Made by a program: the position numbers and the translations under genes. The notes below the pieces were generated by a model. It was not told the origin of the DNA. It ran no database searches and was given only the letters and a program-made list of their open reading frames with translations. Source: Colwellia sp. PAMC 21821 (GTDB taxonomy: Bacteria > Pseudomonadota > Gammaproteobacteria > Enterobacterales > Alteromonadaceae). From it: a stretch of 64,000 nt of DNA. Position 1 is the first letter of the stretch, and each line of letters opens with the position of its first letter. This document shows positions 35,460-46,268 of this stretch, one piece after another. Location of the stretch: NCBI RefSeq assembly GCF_002077175.1, contig NZ_CP014943.1, positions 558,001 to 622,000 of the forward strand, read 5' to 3'.

Positions 35460-35550
35460 TAACTCGTGACGACAGGGATGTCGGTACTTGAGTTATGTCT
35501 GGAACAAATAACTCGTGACGACAGGGATATCGGTACTTGAGTTCTGTCTG
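35460..35550. repeat. Third and fourth 49-bp repeats, right of the IS
   Basis: Units begin near 35460 and 35510, with CGACAGGG(A)TRTCGGTACTTGAG at 35470 and 35519 spaced 49 bases. They match the units left of the IS630 element, one having ATATCGG instead of ATGTCGG. The next sequence is the topA terminator. Confidence 0.85.
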
Positions 35551-35554
35551 GAGC

Positions 35555-35581
35555 AAAAAAAAAGCGCTCAATGAGCGCTTT
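35555..35581 (-). terminator. topA terminator
   Basis: AAAGCGCTC (35561-35569) pairs with GAGCGCTTT (35573-35581) around AAT; the minus-strand reading is followed by nine T. It ends topA 22 bases after its stop. Confidence 0.9.
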
Positions 35582-35602
35582 CTAGTATAGACATAAACTT
35601 AG

Positions 35603-38278
35603 CTATGCGGGTTTTTTCGCTTTAGGCTTAGCTTTAGCCTTTGCCTTAGCTTTTACCACTTTCTTCTTAGCAAGCTCTTCAACCCACTTATCATCAACAT
35701 ATTTAGCATTCCAGCCTGTTGCTTTACCTTCAACTTCTGTCATGACATATTGTGACTTAGTTTTACGGCTATAACGTACAACAGCTAAGTTGCCTTCTGG
35801 ATCTTGCGTTGGGGCATCAGCAAGGTAATAGAACTTTTCTGAAATTCTATCGCGAAAACGTGCTAATTCAGCCACTTTAGGCGCACGAGTTTCACGTGAC
35901 CTTGGGAAAGTATTCGCAGCTAAGAAGATACCGGCCGCACCATCACGTAAAACAAAATGTGCTTCAGACTTTTCACATTCTAGTTCAGGCAATTGTACAG
36001 GATCTTCTTTTGGTGGCGCAGCTTCGCCACTAGCCAATAACTTACGGGTATTTTTACATTCACTATTAGTACAATCAAAATACTTACCGAAGCGGCCAGA
36101 TTTAAGCTCCATTTCAGCTTCACAACGATCACACTCTAAAATAGGACCGTCGTAGCCTTTAAGCTTAAATTCACCCTTCTCAACTTCAATACCGTCACAA
36201 ACCGGGTTATTACCACAAACATGCAATTTCCGTGTTTCGTCAATTAAGTAACTGTCCATGGCCGTGCCACATTTGTTACAACGGTGCATAGCACGTAATG
36301 CTTCGGTTTCTTGATCTTCAGCTAAAACGCTAACGGCTTCTTCACCCGGCGTTAAGTTCATGGTTTTAGTACAACGCTCTTTAGGCGGTAAAGCATAACC
36401 AGAACAACCTAAGAAAACACCTGTTTGCGCGGTACGAATACCCATTTTCCGGCCACAAGTCGGGCAGTCAATATCGGTTAATACGGGCTCGTTATTGCGC
36501 ATGCCACCTTCTTCTGTCGGCATATCGGCTTGACCAAGTTGCTGAGTAAAGTTTTTATAAAAACCATTCAGCACGTCTTTCCAATTCGCTTTACCTTCAG
36601 CCACTTCATCAAGCTCTTGCTCCATGTTGGCGGTAAAGTCGTAGCTCATTAAGTTTTTAAAGCTTTCAGATAAGCTATCGGTAACAATTTCACCCATTTT
36701 TTCCGCGTAAAAACGTTTCGTTTCTAAACGCACGTAACCACGATCTTGAATGGTTGAAATAATTGACGCATAAGTAGAAGGACGTCCAATTGAACGTTTT
36801 TCTAACTCTTTTACCAATGATGCTTCACCAAAACGTGCTGGTGGCTTGGTAAAGTGCTGTGTCGGGTTCAGTTGTTCAAGTGATAATACTTCACCTACAG
36901 ATAAATCTGGTAAGTGTTTATCATCACCTTTTGACAATTGTGGATGTACTCGAGTCCAACCATCAAATTGCATCACGCGGCCTTTGGCTTTTAAATCAAA
37001 ACCTGAAGCACCAACGGTAATGGTACTGACCGTGTAACGTGCTGCTGTCATTTGACAAGCAACAAACTGACGCCAAATAAGGTCGTACAGTTTTTTCGCA
37101 TCGGCTTCAATACCTTCCATAAATGCGGATTCAATTTTTACATTTGACGGACGAATCGCTTCATGGGCCTCTTGAGCACCCGATTTACTGCTATATACTT
37201 TGGCTTTTTCTGGCAAGTAATTCTCACCAAAATTATCGCTAATATAACCACGACACATTTCAACCGCGTCTTTACTTAAATTGGTCGAGTCGGTACGCAT
37301 ATAAGTAATATGACCCGCTTCATATAAACGCTGAGCTAAGCCCATTGTTCGTTTAACACCAAAACCTAATTTAGTACTCGCCGCTTGTTGCAACGTTGAG
37401 GTAATAAAAGGCGCTGACGGCGTACTTTTAGACGGTTTGTCATCGCGTTTATTAACGGTATATGCTGAACTTTTTAATGTGGCTAACGCTTTATTCGTGT
37501 CGGCTTCATTCGTTGGTTTAAATGCTTTGCCATTTTCATGGGTAACGTCTAATGGAAAATCTAACCCTGAGGCTGTTTTCGTATCAGCGCTAATTTCCCA
37601 AAATTCTTTCGGGTCAAAAGCTTTAATTTCACGTTCTTTTTCAACTACTAACTTTACGGCAACAGACTGAACACGGCCGGCGGATAAACCACGAGCCACT
37701 TTTTTCCATAATAACGGGCTAACCATAAAGCCAACCACGCGATCAAGAAAACGTCTTGCTTGTTGCGCGTTTACCCCTGGCATACTTAATTCACCAGGCG
37801 TAGAAAAGGCTTGTTGAATCGCATTTTCAGTTATTTCATTAAAAACAACACGTTTGTATTTATCGTCGTCGCCACCAATAATTTCTTTTAAATGCCAAGC
37901 AATCGCTTCTCCCTCGCGATCCAAATCGGTTGCGAGATAGATGGTGTCAGCAGTACTGGCCAGCTTAATTAATTCATCAACAACTTTTTCTTTACCTGCC
38001 AGTATTTGATAATTTGCCTCCCAATCATTCTCAGGATCAATGCCCATACGATTAACAAGTGCTTGCTTGTCACGCTTGGCTTTATATTTAGCCTTCGCTG
38101 CAGGTGCCATTTTACGCACTTCAGCGGGTGACTTAGCTGCTACCTTTTTACCGGTACTACTATGTGGAAGGTCACGAACATGACCGACACTAGATTTAAC
38201 AATAAAATCTTTACCAAGGTACTTGTTAATTGTTTTCGCTTTGGCTGGCGATTCCACAATTACCAGAGATTTTGCCAT
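35603..38278 (-). CDS. topA: DNA topoisomerase I
   Basis: Type IA topoisomerase that relaxes negative supercoils. 891 residues: TOPRIM with [14 protein letters not shown] and DLDREGEA (D118, D120, E123 region), catalytic tyrosine Y326 in [10 protein letters not shown], and C-terminal zinc-ribbon modules ([30 protein letters not shown]) before a very lysine-rich tail ([18 protein letters not shown]) that is longer than in E. coli TopA. It is transcribed leftward with its own terminator; the insertion element lies just downstream of it. Confidence 0.97.
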   Translation of the reverse strand: MAKSLVIVESPAKAKTINKYLGKDFIVKSSVGHVRDLPHSSTGKKVAAKSPAEVRKMAPAAKAKYKAKRDKQALVNRMGIDPENDWEANYQILAGKEKVVDELIKLASTADTIYLATDLDREGEAIAWHLKEIIGGDDDKYKRVVFNEITENAIQQAFSTPGELSMPGVNAQQARRFLDRVVGFMVSPLLWKKVARGLSAGRVQSVAVKLVVEKEREIKAFDPKEFWEISADTKTASGLDFPLDVTHENGKAFKPTNEADTNKALATLKSSAYTVNKRDDKPSKSTPSAPFITSTLQQAASTKLGFGVKRTMGLAQRLYEAGHITYMRTDSTNLSKDAVEMCRGYISDNFGENYLPEKAKVYSSKSGAQEAHEAIRPSNVKIESAFMEGIEADAKKLYDLIWRQFVACQMTAARYTVSTITVGASGFDLKAKGRVMQFDGWTRVHPQLSKGDDKHLPDLSVGEVLSLEQLNPTQHFTKPPARFGEASLVKELEKRSIGRPSTYASIISTIQDRGYVRLETKRFYAEKMGEIVTDSLSESFKNLMSYDFTANMEQELDEVAEGKANWKDVLNGFYKNFTQQLGQADMPTEEGGMRNNEPVLTDIDCPTCGRKMGIRTAQTGVFLGCSGYALPPKERCTKTMNLTPGEEAVSVLAEDQETEALRAMHRCNKCGTAMDSYLIDETRKLHVCGNNPVCDGIEVEKGEFKLKGYDGPILECDRCEAEMELKSGRFGKYFDCTNSECKNTRKLLASGEAAPPKEDPVQLPELECEKSEAHFVLRDGAAGIFLAANTFPRSRETRAPKVAELARFRDRISEKFYYLADAPTQDPEGNLAVVRYSRKTKSQYVMTEVEGKATGWNAKYVDDKWVEELAKKKVVKAKAKAKAKPKAKKPA

Positions 38279-38676
38279 ATTATTTTATATTCCTACTAAG
38301 CTGACTGTGTCAGTTGCGTCAAAGTTGTTTGCACCGAGTGACTTAATATTGCGCGAGCAAAATATTAAGAAAAATTGCAATAATGAATAAAACTGAGACG
38401 TAAAATTAAATTTGAGATTGAAATTACTATTAGATATATCTGTAAATTAGCGAGCTGACAAGCAAAAAATTTTTATATATATGCCTTTTTACAACTTTTA
38501 GCTATAATGATGCGAATTTTTCGGCGCCATCATAATCGACTTTTTAGCAAAACTTAAGGGCTGAGAGAGAAATAACTTCAGTTTTTCACCTGTAATAACA
38601 ATTTTTTACAATCACTCCAGGTAGATTGCGTTCATTTTAGTGAATTTCAATGCCTATTAATAGGAAGAGAATATAC
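38279..38676. other. Spacer upstream of the arginase-family gene
   Basis: Divergent region of about 400 bases. A TATAAT at 38503-38508 may be the -10 for the arginase-family gene, giving a leader of about 160 bases. That leader holds a weak CTGA/TTCAG hairpin but does not match known riboswitch cores well enough to name one. Confidence 0.4.
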
Positions 38677-39783
38677 ATGACAGCTTCATGGTCAACCTTT
38701 AAAAATAAAATTAATCAATGCTTATGCCCACCAGGTAACGGCGTTTTTACCGTTAACACTGCAAAAGAACGCAAGGAGCGTTTGCACAACGCCTTATTTG
38801 GCCAATCACACGATATAGAGTCACTATGGCAACAAAGCGTTGAAAAACTGCCTGAATCGACTAACGCGGTGATTCTCGGCATTGCTTCAGATTGTGGTGG
38901 CGGAATTTTACGTGGCGCAAACTGGGGACCTTTATTTGTTCGCTCAACGTTATTAGAGCAATACCCTGACTTAAATGCTTTTGATTTAGGCGACGTGCGC
39001 GTTATTCCACATTTGTTACATGATAAATACCTTAACGAAGCCACCATTGCCAATTGTCGAAAAGCACTTTATCAAGATGAGAATAGCCCGTTCCCTGTTA
39101 GTCCATTAACAATCACGGAAGATGTATTACATGACTTTTATGCTGAGTTCCCTAAGAAAGGCATATTTGGCATAGGTGGTGATCATTCGGTCAGCTATCC
39201 ATTAACAAAAGCGTATTTACAAGCGAAGAAAAAGCAAGGCATACGTGCGGCAATTATTCACTTTGACGCACATACTGACTTATTAGTTGAACGCTTGGGT
39301 ATCGACTTATGCTTTGGCTCATGGTGTACCCATATTTTAGACGACCTAACCGATCGTCGTGACTTAATCCAAATAGGCATTCGCTCAAGTGGCAAACCTA
39401 AATCACATTGGGAAAGCACGTTTGGCGTTAAGCAACATTGGGCGCATGAAGTTAAAGAGCAAGGCGTAGAAGCGATAATTGCAAAAATAATCAAACAATT
39501 AAAAGACGATAAAGTAGACGAAGTCTACGTCAGTTTTGATATTGACGCGCTTGATGAAACTTATGCCTCGGCTACAGGCACACCTGAGCCAGATGGTTTA
39601 TCACCTAACGAGTCAATGCAAATATTACGTGCGGTAGCGGCTCAATGCCCAATCACTGGCGCTGACATGATGGAAATAGCACCATTTACCGATAGCACAG
39701 GTTTAGGCGAAGTAAGCCGTGATAGAACGCTTGCAGCAGGTGCTGAGATTTCAGCGTTCTTGATTGAAGAAATGAACAAGTAG
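38677..39783 (+). CDS. Arginase/agmatinase-family metalloenzyme
   Basis: 368 residues with the binuclear-manganese ligands of ureohydrolases: H170 in GGDHSVS, D197/H199/D201 in HFDAHTD, and D288/D290 in SFDIDALDE. The loop is DALDETYASATGTPEPDGL rather than the DPxxAPGxGTP form, and the N-terminus is longer than E. coli SpeB (306), so agmatinase, formimidoylglutamase and guanidinase-like activities are all possible. The first ATG (38650) has no ribosome site; AGGAAGAGA precedes the ATG at 38677. Confidence 0.8.
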   Translation: MTASWSTFKNKINQCLCPPGNGVFTVNTAKERKERLHNALFGQSHDIESLWQQSVEKLPESTNAVILGIASDCGGGILRGANWGPLFVRSTLLEQYPDLNAFDLGDVRVIPHLLHDKYLNEATIANCRKALYQDENSPFPVSPLTITEDVLHDFYAEFPKKGIFGIGGDHSVSYPLTKAYLQAKKKQGIRAAIIHFDAHTDLLVERLGIDLCFGSWCTHILDDLTDRRDLIQIGIRSSGKPKSHWESTFGVKQHWAHEVKEQGVEAIIAKIIKQLKDDKVDEVYVSFDIDALDETYASATGTPEPDGLSPNESMQILRAVAAQCPITGADMMEIAPFTDSTGLGEVSRDRTLAAGAEISAFLIEEMNK

Positions 39784-39830
39784 CAGTGAGTTAAATATAT
39801 TAATTAATATTTTTAGTAATATTTGCTCAA

Positions 39831-39859
39831 AAAAAAGCCGTTCAAAGAACGGCTTTTTT
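39831..39859. terminator. Bidirectional terminator
   Basis: AAAAAAGCCGTTC (39831-39843) pairs with GAACGGCTTTTTT (39847-39859) around AAA, a 13-bp stem serving both the arginase-family gene and the convergent lipoprotein gene. Confidence 0.95.
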
Positions 39860-39874
39860 CATAAATAGTACGAA

Positions 39875-42085
39875 TTAATTACTGTCCGAACAATTGTTTG
39901 AATTACCAAATGGACTTGTACCGGAAGGTGGCGGCGCATCTTCATTCAGCACATCTACCAGAAATGCAGGCAAAACAAAAACCACTTGTTGTGAGCTTTC
40001 AGTACCGCCAACTTTTGCGCTAACAATTAAATTAATATTTACCCAGGCACCAAAATTTTGTGGGTATTTAATATCAATTAAAGCACTACCTTGGTCATCT
40101 GTTGTAACTTCTCCAAGTACAGCTGCAACATTGCCAGGGGTTAAGCGCCCATCACCGTTAATATCTTCCCCTACATCTAAAACGCCATCAATATTTAAAT
40201 CTTCATTGTCGCACGTTGTGCTGACTTCAGCTCCCCACTGATCAAATTCATCTTGTTCATCCAACAATTTTATCCAGCGCCCTTTCCTGTAACTTTTAGG
40301 TACTGCAGATACTGTTAAAACAGTATTCTTTGCTGGAGAAGCTGAATCTACATCTGTGACAAATACAACATATTGCTTATTGAATGTTGCACTATCCACT
40401 TCAATTAATTCATTTCCTGTTCCTAAAGTAATAAATAAATTTCGATCTGCAACTGTCAAAGTTACAGAATCTGTTTGTGAAGGTGTATCTTGAACTGTCG
40501 CAATAATTGACACGCCATCCTGCGCAGACACTGAATTTGACGTGTAAACTGTGCTAGCACTACCATTACTATCTGTAACTGCAGTTGCCGGCAATATATT
40601 CCCACCGCTAGTATCTGTTAAGGTAAATTCAATTGTTTTTCCTTTAACTAGATTACCGTTAAGATCTTTTGCAACAACAGAAATGGTTGAGGTATCCCCA
40701 TTTGGTGCAATCGAGCTAGGCGAGGCTTGAGTTGATAGACTATTAACGCTTTCGGCAACAAATTCAAACTCAAGCTGATTACTTAAAGTAATACCATCTT
40801 GTGTTCCTGTAACTGTCACTAGAGCTTTCCCAGCGTTAGTTGAACTAATTATTGCCTCAACCTTTCCATCTACAGTGGATGCAGAATTTGAACTTAACGT
40901 GCCTCGTGTGGAGGTAAAATTAACAATAGTACCGTCTGCAATTGCTGTATTTGATTGCATCCAAGTAAGCTCAATTGTGGCATTATTGGATAGTAACACA
41001 TCAGGTAAAGCGTTAGTTCCCGGTGTAACAGTCCCTTGACCATTGTTAAAGCTACTAAATAGAAATGAATCAGCTTGAACCGTCACATCATGATTAGTTG
41101 TCACTCCAACAGCATTAGCCACTATCGAATTCTTACCGCCAGTTGTTCCTGTTACAACAAAGTTTGCTTGACCAGTTATATCGGTAGTAACAGAATCGAC
41201 GATTGTAATTGCTGCCACATCACCTGTTGTTGGAGGCATCAAAGATAAATCAACTTTGGCATTAGGTATCCCAACACCTTCTGAATTTAAAACTTGGATA
41301 AAAAAGCTATTATTGTCATTAATAGCTAACGACGACGACCCTGTTAAATTAATACTAGTTCCAGTAACTTGAACATTAAGGGTATCGGTTACTTGCCCAC
41401 TTTTAGAAGTTATTGTAATAACACGGTTAGTAGGCTCATTATTCGTTTTTAATATTGCATTGGCTTGCCCATCAGCACCAGTAACAGAATTAATAATTTC
41501 AAGCTGCCCTGAAGTTGAACTGAAGGTAATAGTTACTCCTGCAACAAGATTATTATTTATATCTTTTGCGATGGTAGTTAACTGGACGTCTTCATTACCA
41601 CTAGATGCTATTTGCTGACTACTGGCAAATAAACTAATGTCATTAGCAACAGGAACACCCGCAGCACCACCGTCACCTGCACTCTTGAACGTTATGGAAT
41701 TAGAGTCAACACCATCGACAGTCGCCGTGATTGAACCATCACCGCTACTAACACCAACGAGCAAGCCTATTTCAGCTTTACCATCTGCATCAGTACTACT
41801 TGTATTTATGTCGGTACTAAAACTGACCAAATCTATATTGCTAACAGTGAAAGTAACTAACTTATCTGATAGCGGTGTACTACCTTGCATGACGGTTACT
41901 GTTAGCGTTTGAGGTGTCGCTTGTGTAAGGTTTTTATCCGAAATTTCTAAAGAAACCGTTATAGCGTCTGATGAACTACCATCGCCGCTGCCATCTGTGG
42001 ATTCGGTGAACCCACCACTACTACCGCCACAACCGACTAAGGTTGCAAACAGTAAAATTAAACTAAAGCGTTGAAGTAGCGCCAT
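39875..42085 (-). CDS. Surface lipoprotein with bacterial Ig-like (Big_1) repeats
   Basis: 736 residues from the ATG at 42085 (GGGAG lies 9 bases upstream; the ATG at 42094 directly abuts it). A lipoprotein signal ends LVGC (C18), followed by a glycine/serine linker and about five Ig-like repeats with steps such as DADGKAEI, DGQANA, DITGQANFVVTG, SNGSASTVYTSNS and DDQGSALIDIKYP, the invasin/intimin-type Big_1 fold. Likely outer-membrane or exported; could serve adhesion. The last repeat carries acidic DLNIDGVLDVGEDINGDGRL, calcium-loop-like (DxNxDG). Convergent with the arginase-family gene. Confidence 0.75.
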   Translation of the reverse strand: MALLQRFSLILLFATLVGCGGSSGGFTESTDGSGDGSSSDAITVSLEISDKNLTQATPQTLTVTVMQGSTPLSDKLVTFTVSNIDLVSFSTDINTSSTDADGKAEIGLLVGVSSGDGSITATVDGVDSNSITFKSAGDGGAAGVPVANDISLFASSQQIASSGNEDVQLTTIAKDINNNLVAGVTITFSSTSGQLEIINSVTGADGQANAILKTNNEPTNRVITITSKSGQVTDTLNVQVTGTSINLTGSSSLAINDNNSFFIQVLNSEGVGIPNAKVDLSLMPPTTGDVAAITIVDSVTTDITGQANFVVTGTTGGKNSIVANAVGVTTNHDVTVQADSFLFSSFNNGQGTVTPGTNALPDVLLSNNATIELTWMQSNTAIADGTIVNFTSTRGTLSSNSASTVDGKVEAIISSTNAGKALVTVTGTQDGITLSNQLEFEFVAESVNSLSTQASPSSIAPNGDTSTISVVAKDLNGNLVKGKTIEFTLTDTSGGNILPATAVTDSNGSASTVYTSNSVSAQDGVSIIATVQDTPSQTDSVTLTVADRNLFITLGTGNELIEVDSATFNKQYVVFVTDVDSASPAKNTVLTVSAVPKSYRKGRWIKLLDEQDEFDQWGAEVSTTCDNEDLNIDGVLDVGEDINGDGRLTPGNVAAVLGEVTTDDQGSALIDIKYPQNFGAWVNINLIVSAKVGGTESSQQVVFVLPAFLVDVLNEDAPPPSGTSPFGNSNNCSDSN

Positions 42086-42549
42086 AAAAAGCATCTCCCT
42101 GGTAATTTTTTATCAACTTATTCCATCTTAACCGAATTTTTCTAAAAAGGTCAGTGATTAACAAAAAAAACATATTTAATTGAAAATAGCTGGCTTCTAA
42201 GGTTAGTAATCTGTTCGTTTTCCTAAGGATAACAGGGTAATTCATTAATTATGTAGACAATTTATCGGCAAGAAAATAGCTTTAGATCACAAGTTATATC
42301 TATGGTTAGGAGGGAAATATTCATTGAATATGAGAGTACCGCTAAATTTATGTTAGTAGATTAGCGTGGTTTTAATGCGCTGATTAATATCAATCAGCCA
42401 TTAACCTCTTTGTTAGTGCTCAAATTTAGTCACAAACAAAGCAGTGACTAAATTAATCTCATAAAATCAAAGCCCACTAAAGCTTTAACATTTGATTTCT
42501 GTTCGTCGCAATAACATAATAAGGCATCGTACATTAAAACTAGAAAAAT
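42086..42549. other. Spacer upstream of the symporter
   Basis: About 460 AT-rich bases holding the divergent promoters; no -35/-10 pair or inverted repeat stands out and no further gene is seen. Confidence 0.4.
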
Positions 42550-43890
42550 ATGGCTGAAAAAAAGCAAGCAAGTTTAACGACTAGAATTGTTACCGGCATG
42601 GTGGCAGGTATTCTCGTTGGCACAATTTTACAATGGCTAATGCCAGATGGCTCAGATCTTGTCATTCCTTTATATCTATTTGATTTTTCACTGCGCGGCT
42701 TTTTTGTTGATGGTGTTTTTGAAGTTATCGGGCAAATATTTATTTCTAGTCTGCAAATGCTAGTGGTGCCTTTAGTCTTCGTATCCTTAATTTGTGGCAC
42801 CTGTTCGCTAAAAGATACCACTAAACTCGGTAGAATTGGTGGCAAGGCTATTGGCCTATATCTTTTAACAACCGCTATTGCCATTAGTTTTGCGATGAGT
42901 TTAGCTTTACTTGTTAGCCCAGGTGAAGGAGTTGACATGGTAGCAGGCACAACCTTTACCAGCCGAGAAGCTCCGTCGCTAGCGCAAGTATTGATTCAAA
43001 TGTTCCCAAGTAATCCATTTGCTGCTTTTGCTCAAGGCAATATGCTGCAAGTCATTATTTTTGCCTTATTATTTGGTATCGCTATCGCGTTGTCAGGTAA
43101 AGCCGGTGATCGCGTTGCCGCTTTATTCGAAGATATGAGCGTTGTTGTTATGCGCCTGGTGACTATATTAATGAACATTGCACCTTATGGCGTATTTTGT
43201 TTATTGGCGGGTTTGTTTACCGATGTATCGTTAAGCACCTTCGGCAATTTAATCGAATACTTCATGGTGGTCGTTGCTGCATTGTTATTACATGCCTTTA
43301 TCACTTATCCTGTTTTGCTAAAACTACTTACTGGCTTAAACCCATTAATCTTTTTAAAGAAAATGCGCGATACCGCCATTTTTGCTTTTTCGACTTCAAG
43401 TAGTAATGCCACATTACCTATTACGTTAGAAACAACGACTAAAAAAATGGGTGTTAAGAACTCTATAGCGTCATTTACCGTGCCATTAGGTGCCACCATT
43501 AACATGGACGGCACTGCGATAATGCAAGGTGTTGCCACGGTATTTATCGCGCAAGTTTTTAGCCAAGATTTAACGCTTTCTGATTACTTAATGGTAATAC
43601 TAACAGCCACTTTAGCGTCAATTGGTACAGCAGGCGTGCCAGGCGTTGGCTTAATTATGTTAGCTATGGTGCTAGAGCAAGTAGGTTTACCTGTTGAAGG
43701 TATTGCATTGATTATTGGTGTAGACCGCTTATTAGATATGACGCGAACCGCGGTTAATGTTACCGGTGATAGTATGGTGACCGTTATTGTTGGTAAGTCT
43801 GAAAAGCAATTCGACGAAGCCGTATTTAACGATCCAGATGCCGGTAAAAATATTGAAGATATCGACTTTCATCATTTAGATAAAAGCTAA
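42550..43890 (+). CDS. Dicarboxylate/amino acid:cation symporter (GltP-like)
   Basis: 446 residues, eight membrane helices plus the two re-entrant loops of the DAACS family. Loop and substrate motifs are visible: FSTSSSNATLP (HP1), INMDGTAIMQG (TM7, NMDGT), IGTAGVPGVGLI (HP2) and DMTRTAVNVTGD (TM8). Carries glutamate, aspartate or C4-dicarboxylates with protons or sodium across the inner membrane. The ribosome site is weak. Followed 45 bases later by a perfect terminator. Exact substrate not determinable. Confidence 0.92.
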   Translation: MAEKKQASLTTRIVTGMVAGILVGTILQWLMPDGSDLVIPLYLFDFSLRGFFVDGVFEVIGQIFISSLQMLVVPLVFVSLICGTCSLKDTTKLGRIGGKAIGLYLLTTAIAISFAMSLALLVSPGEGVDMVAGTTFTSREAPSLAQVLIQMFPSNPFAAFAQGNMLQVIIFALLFGIAIALSGKAGDRVAALFEDMSVVVMRLVTILMNIAPYGVFCLLAGLFTDVSLSTFGNLIEYFMVVVAALLLHAFITYPVLLKLLTGLNPLIFLKKMRDTAIFAFSTSSSNATLPITLETTTKKMGVKNSIASFTVPLGATINMDGTAIMQGVATVFIAQVFSQDLTLSDYLMVILTATLASIGTAGVPGVGLIMLAMVLEQVGLPVEGIALIIGVDRLLDMTRTAVNVTGDSMVTVIVGKSEKQFDEAVFNDPDAGKNIEDIDFHHLDKS

Positions 43891-43934
43891 AATGGTTGAT
43901 GAATGTTGCTTTATTTAAGTAAAGCAACACCAAC

Positions 43935-43962
43935 AAAAAAGGCGCTAATTAGCGCCTTTTTT
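43935..43962. terminator. Symmetrical terminator after the symporter
   Basis: AAAAAAGGCGCT (43935-43946), loop AATT, AGCGCCTTTTTT (43951-43962); the palindrome can work in both directions, for the symporter and for kdsA. Confidence 0.95.
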
Positions 43963-44055
43963 ATTTTTGAAACTGGAATCATCTACTGACAGTGATGTTA
44001 TAAAAGTTGAAAATTAACTCCTAGTCTACAACTCCCGGTATCTCAGTTTGACTTT

Positions 44056-44922
<867 letters not shown>

Positions 44923-44934
44923 TTAGCGGCTGCT

Positions 44935-46197
44935 TTAGCTGCCAACAATTCTTAACAATTGGCCACACAACCATGCCATATAAGTACCTAAAGCATAGCC
45001 AAAAACGGCTAACAAAACCCCTACAGGTGCAAGTGACGGGTGGAATGCCGATGCAATGACCGGAGCAGATGCAGCACCACCAATATTAGCTTTACTGCCG
45101 ACCGCTAAATAAAATACCGGTGCTTTTATAAATTTACGCACAGCAAACAATAATATGACGTGTACTGCCATCCAAATTAAACCAATGACCATATATTTAG
45201 GTGCTTCAACAATTTGTGTAATATCCATATGCAAGCCGATAGTTGCGACTAAAACATAAAGAAAACTACTACCAACTTTTGAAGCTCCCACCGATTCTAG
45301 CTTTCTCACTTTCGTAAATGAAAGAGCAAGTCCGATGCTGGTTACTAAAACAATAATCCAGAATAATTTGCTGTGTAAACTAAACTTCTTTAGTTCAGGA
45401 TAATTGTTTTGAAAAAATGGTACCAAATAATCAGCGGCTAAATGTGCTAAACCGGCGGCACCAAAGCCAACGGCTAAAATAAGCATATAATCTTTCAGCT
45501 CAGGCTGTTTTGAATTCTCGCGAGTCTCGGCCTCAACTTTTTCAATCAAACGGTCAATACTTGATGTATCTGCACCATTTTTTGCATCAATACGCTTATG
45601 GTTTGCTGCCATATAAAGTAAAAATGCCATCCAAATATTGGCGACAACAATATCAACCGTTACCATAATGGTAAATATTTTACCGTCAGCACCGTATATT
45701 TCTTTCATGGCGAGCATATTTGCGCCACCACCGATCCAACTACCCGCTAAAGCTGCCATACCGCGCCAAACAGCATCAGGACCAGAAACACCAATTAACT
45801 CAGGCCATACTGCTGAAACAATTAATAAGGCGATTGGTCCACCGATAATCACACCAACCGTACCAGTTAAAAACATAATAATGGCTTTACTGCCTAAGCC
45901 AGCAATCGCTTTAATATCTATGCTAAGCGTTAACAACACTAAACAAGCAGGTAAGAGAAAATATTTTGCTACTTCATCAACTTGGCTAACATCAGCACTC
46001 ACAATACCAAAAGTATTTAATAGTGATGGGAGTAAATAACACATTAACAGTGCTGGAACATATTTATAGAATTTACGACAAGCCGCGCTTTGGCTGTTAG
46101 ATGTATAAAAAACAAAACCTAAAATTAGCGCTAAAATGCCGAGCACGGTGGCATCGTTCGTGATCAATGGCGCATTAGCCAAAACTGTATCTTGCAT
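44935..46197 (-). CDS. DUF819 integral membrane protein
   Basis: 420 residues with about ten hydrophobic segments and a polar loop near 205-240 (KVEAETRENSKQPELKD). The inverted-repeat-like ends PLITNDATVLGILALILGF and AVGSKANIGGAASAPVIASAF match the DUF819 (YjcL) transporter-like family; no substrate is known. It sits between sirB1 and kdsA, both of which are adjacent in most gammaproteobacteria, so it looks inserted into the operon; spacing is 71 and 36 bases. AAGGA precedes the ATG. Confidence 0.85.
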   Translation of the reverse strand: MQDTVLANAPLITNDATVLGILALILGFVFYTSNSQSAACRKFYKYVPALLMCYLLPSLLNTFGIVSADVSQVDEVAKYFLLPACLVLLTLSIDIKAIAGLGSKAIIMFLTGTVGVIIGGPIALLIVSAVWPELIGVSGPDAVWRGMAALAGSWIGGGANMLAMKEIYGADGKIFTIMVTVDIVVANIWMAFLLYMAANHKRIDAKNGADTSSIDRLIEKVEAETRENSKQPELKDYMLILAVGFGAAGLAHLAADYLVPFFQNNYPELKKFSLHSKLFWIIVLVTSIGLALSFTKVRKLESVGASKVGSSFLYVLVATIGLHMDITQIVEAPKYMVIGLIWMAVHVILLFAVRKFIKAPVFYLAVGSKANIGGAASAPVIASAFHPSLAPVGVLLAVFGYALGTYMAWLCGQLLRIVGS

Positions 46198-46268
46198 TAT
46201 TTTTCCTTTTAATTTTTACAATTTACGCTGTTGTTAATTTTTATATTTTTTAAACAGGTAAAATTTTA

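Noticed and set aside
34258..35550. 49-bp repeats as a possible CRISPR array
   Set aside because: The units are contiguous without unique spacers and there are no cas genes.
38530..38676. CTGAGAG and CACCTG in the arginase-family leader as a thiamine riboswitch
   Set aside because: The remaining conserved bases and the order of helices do not fit, and the gene is not thiamine-related.
42224..42241. TAAGGATAACAGGGTAAT, one mismatch from the I-SceI homing site
   Set aside because: No homing endonuclease or intron is seen nearby; a chance near match in spacer DNA is the simpler reading.
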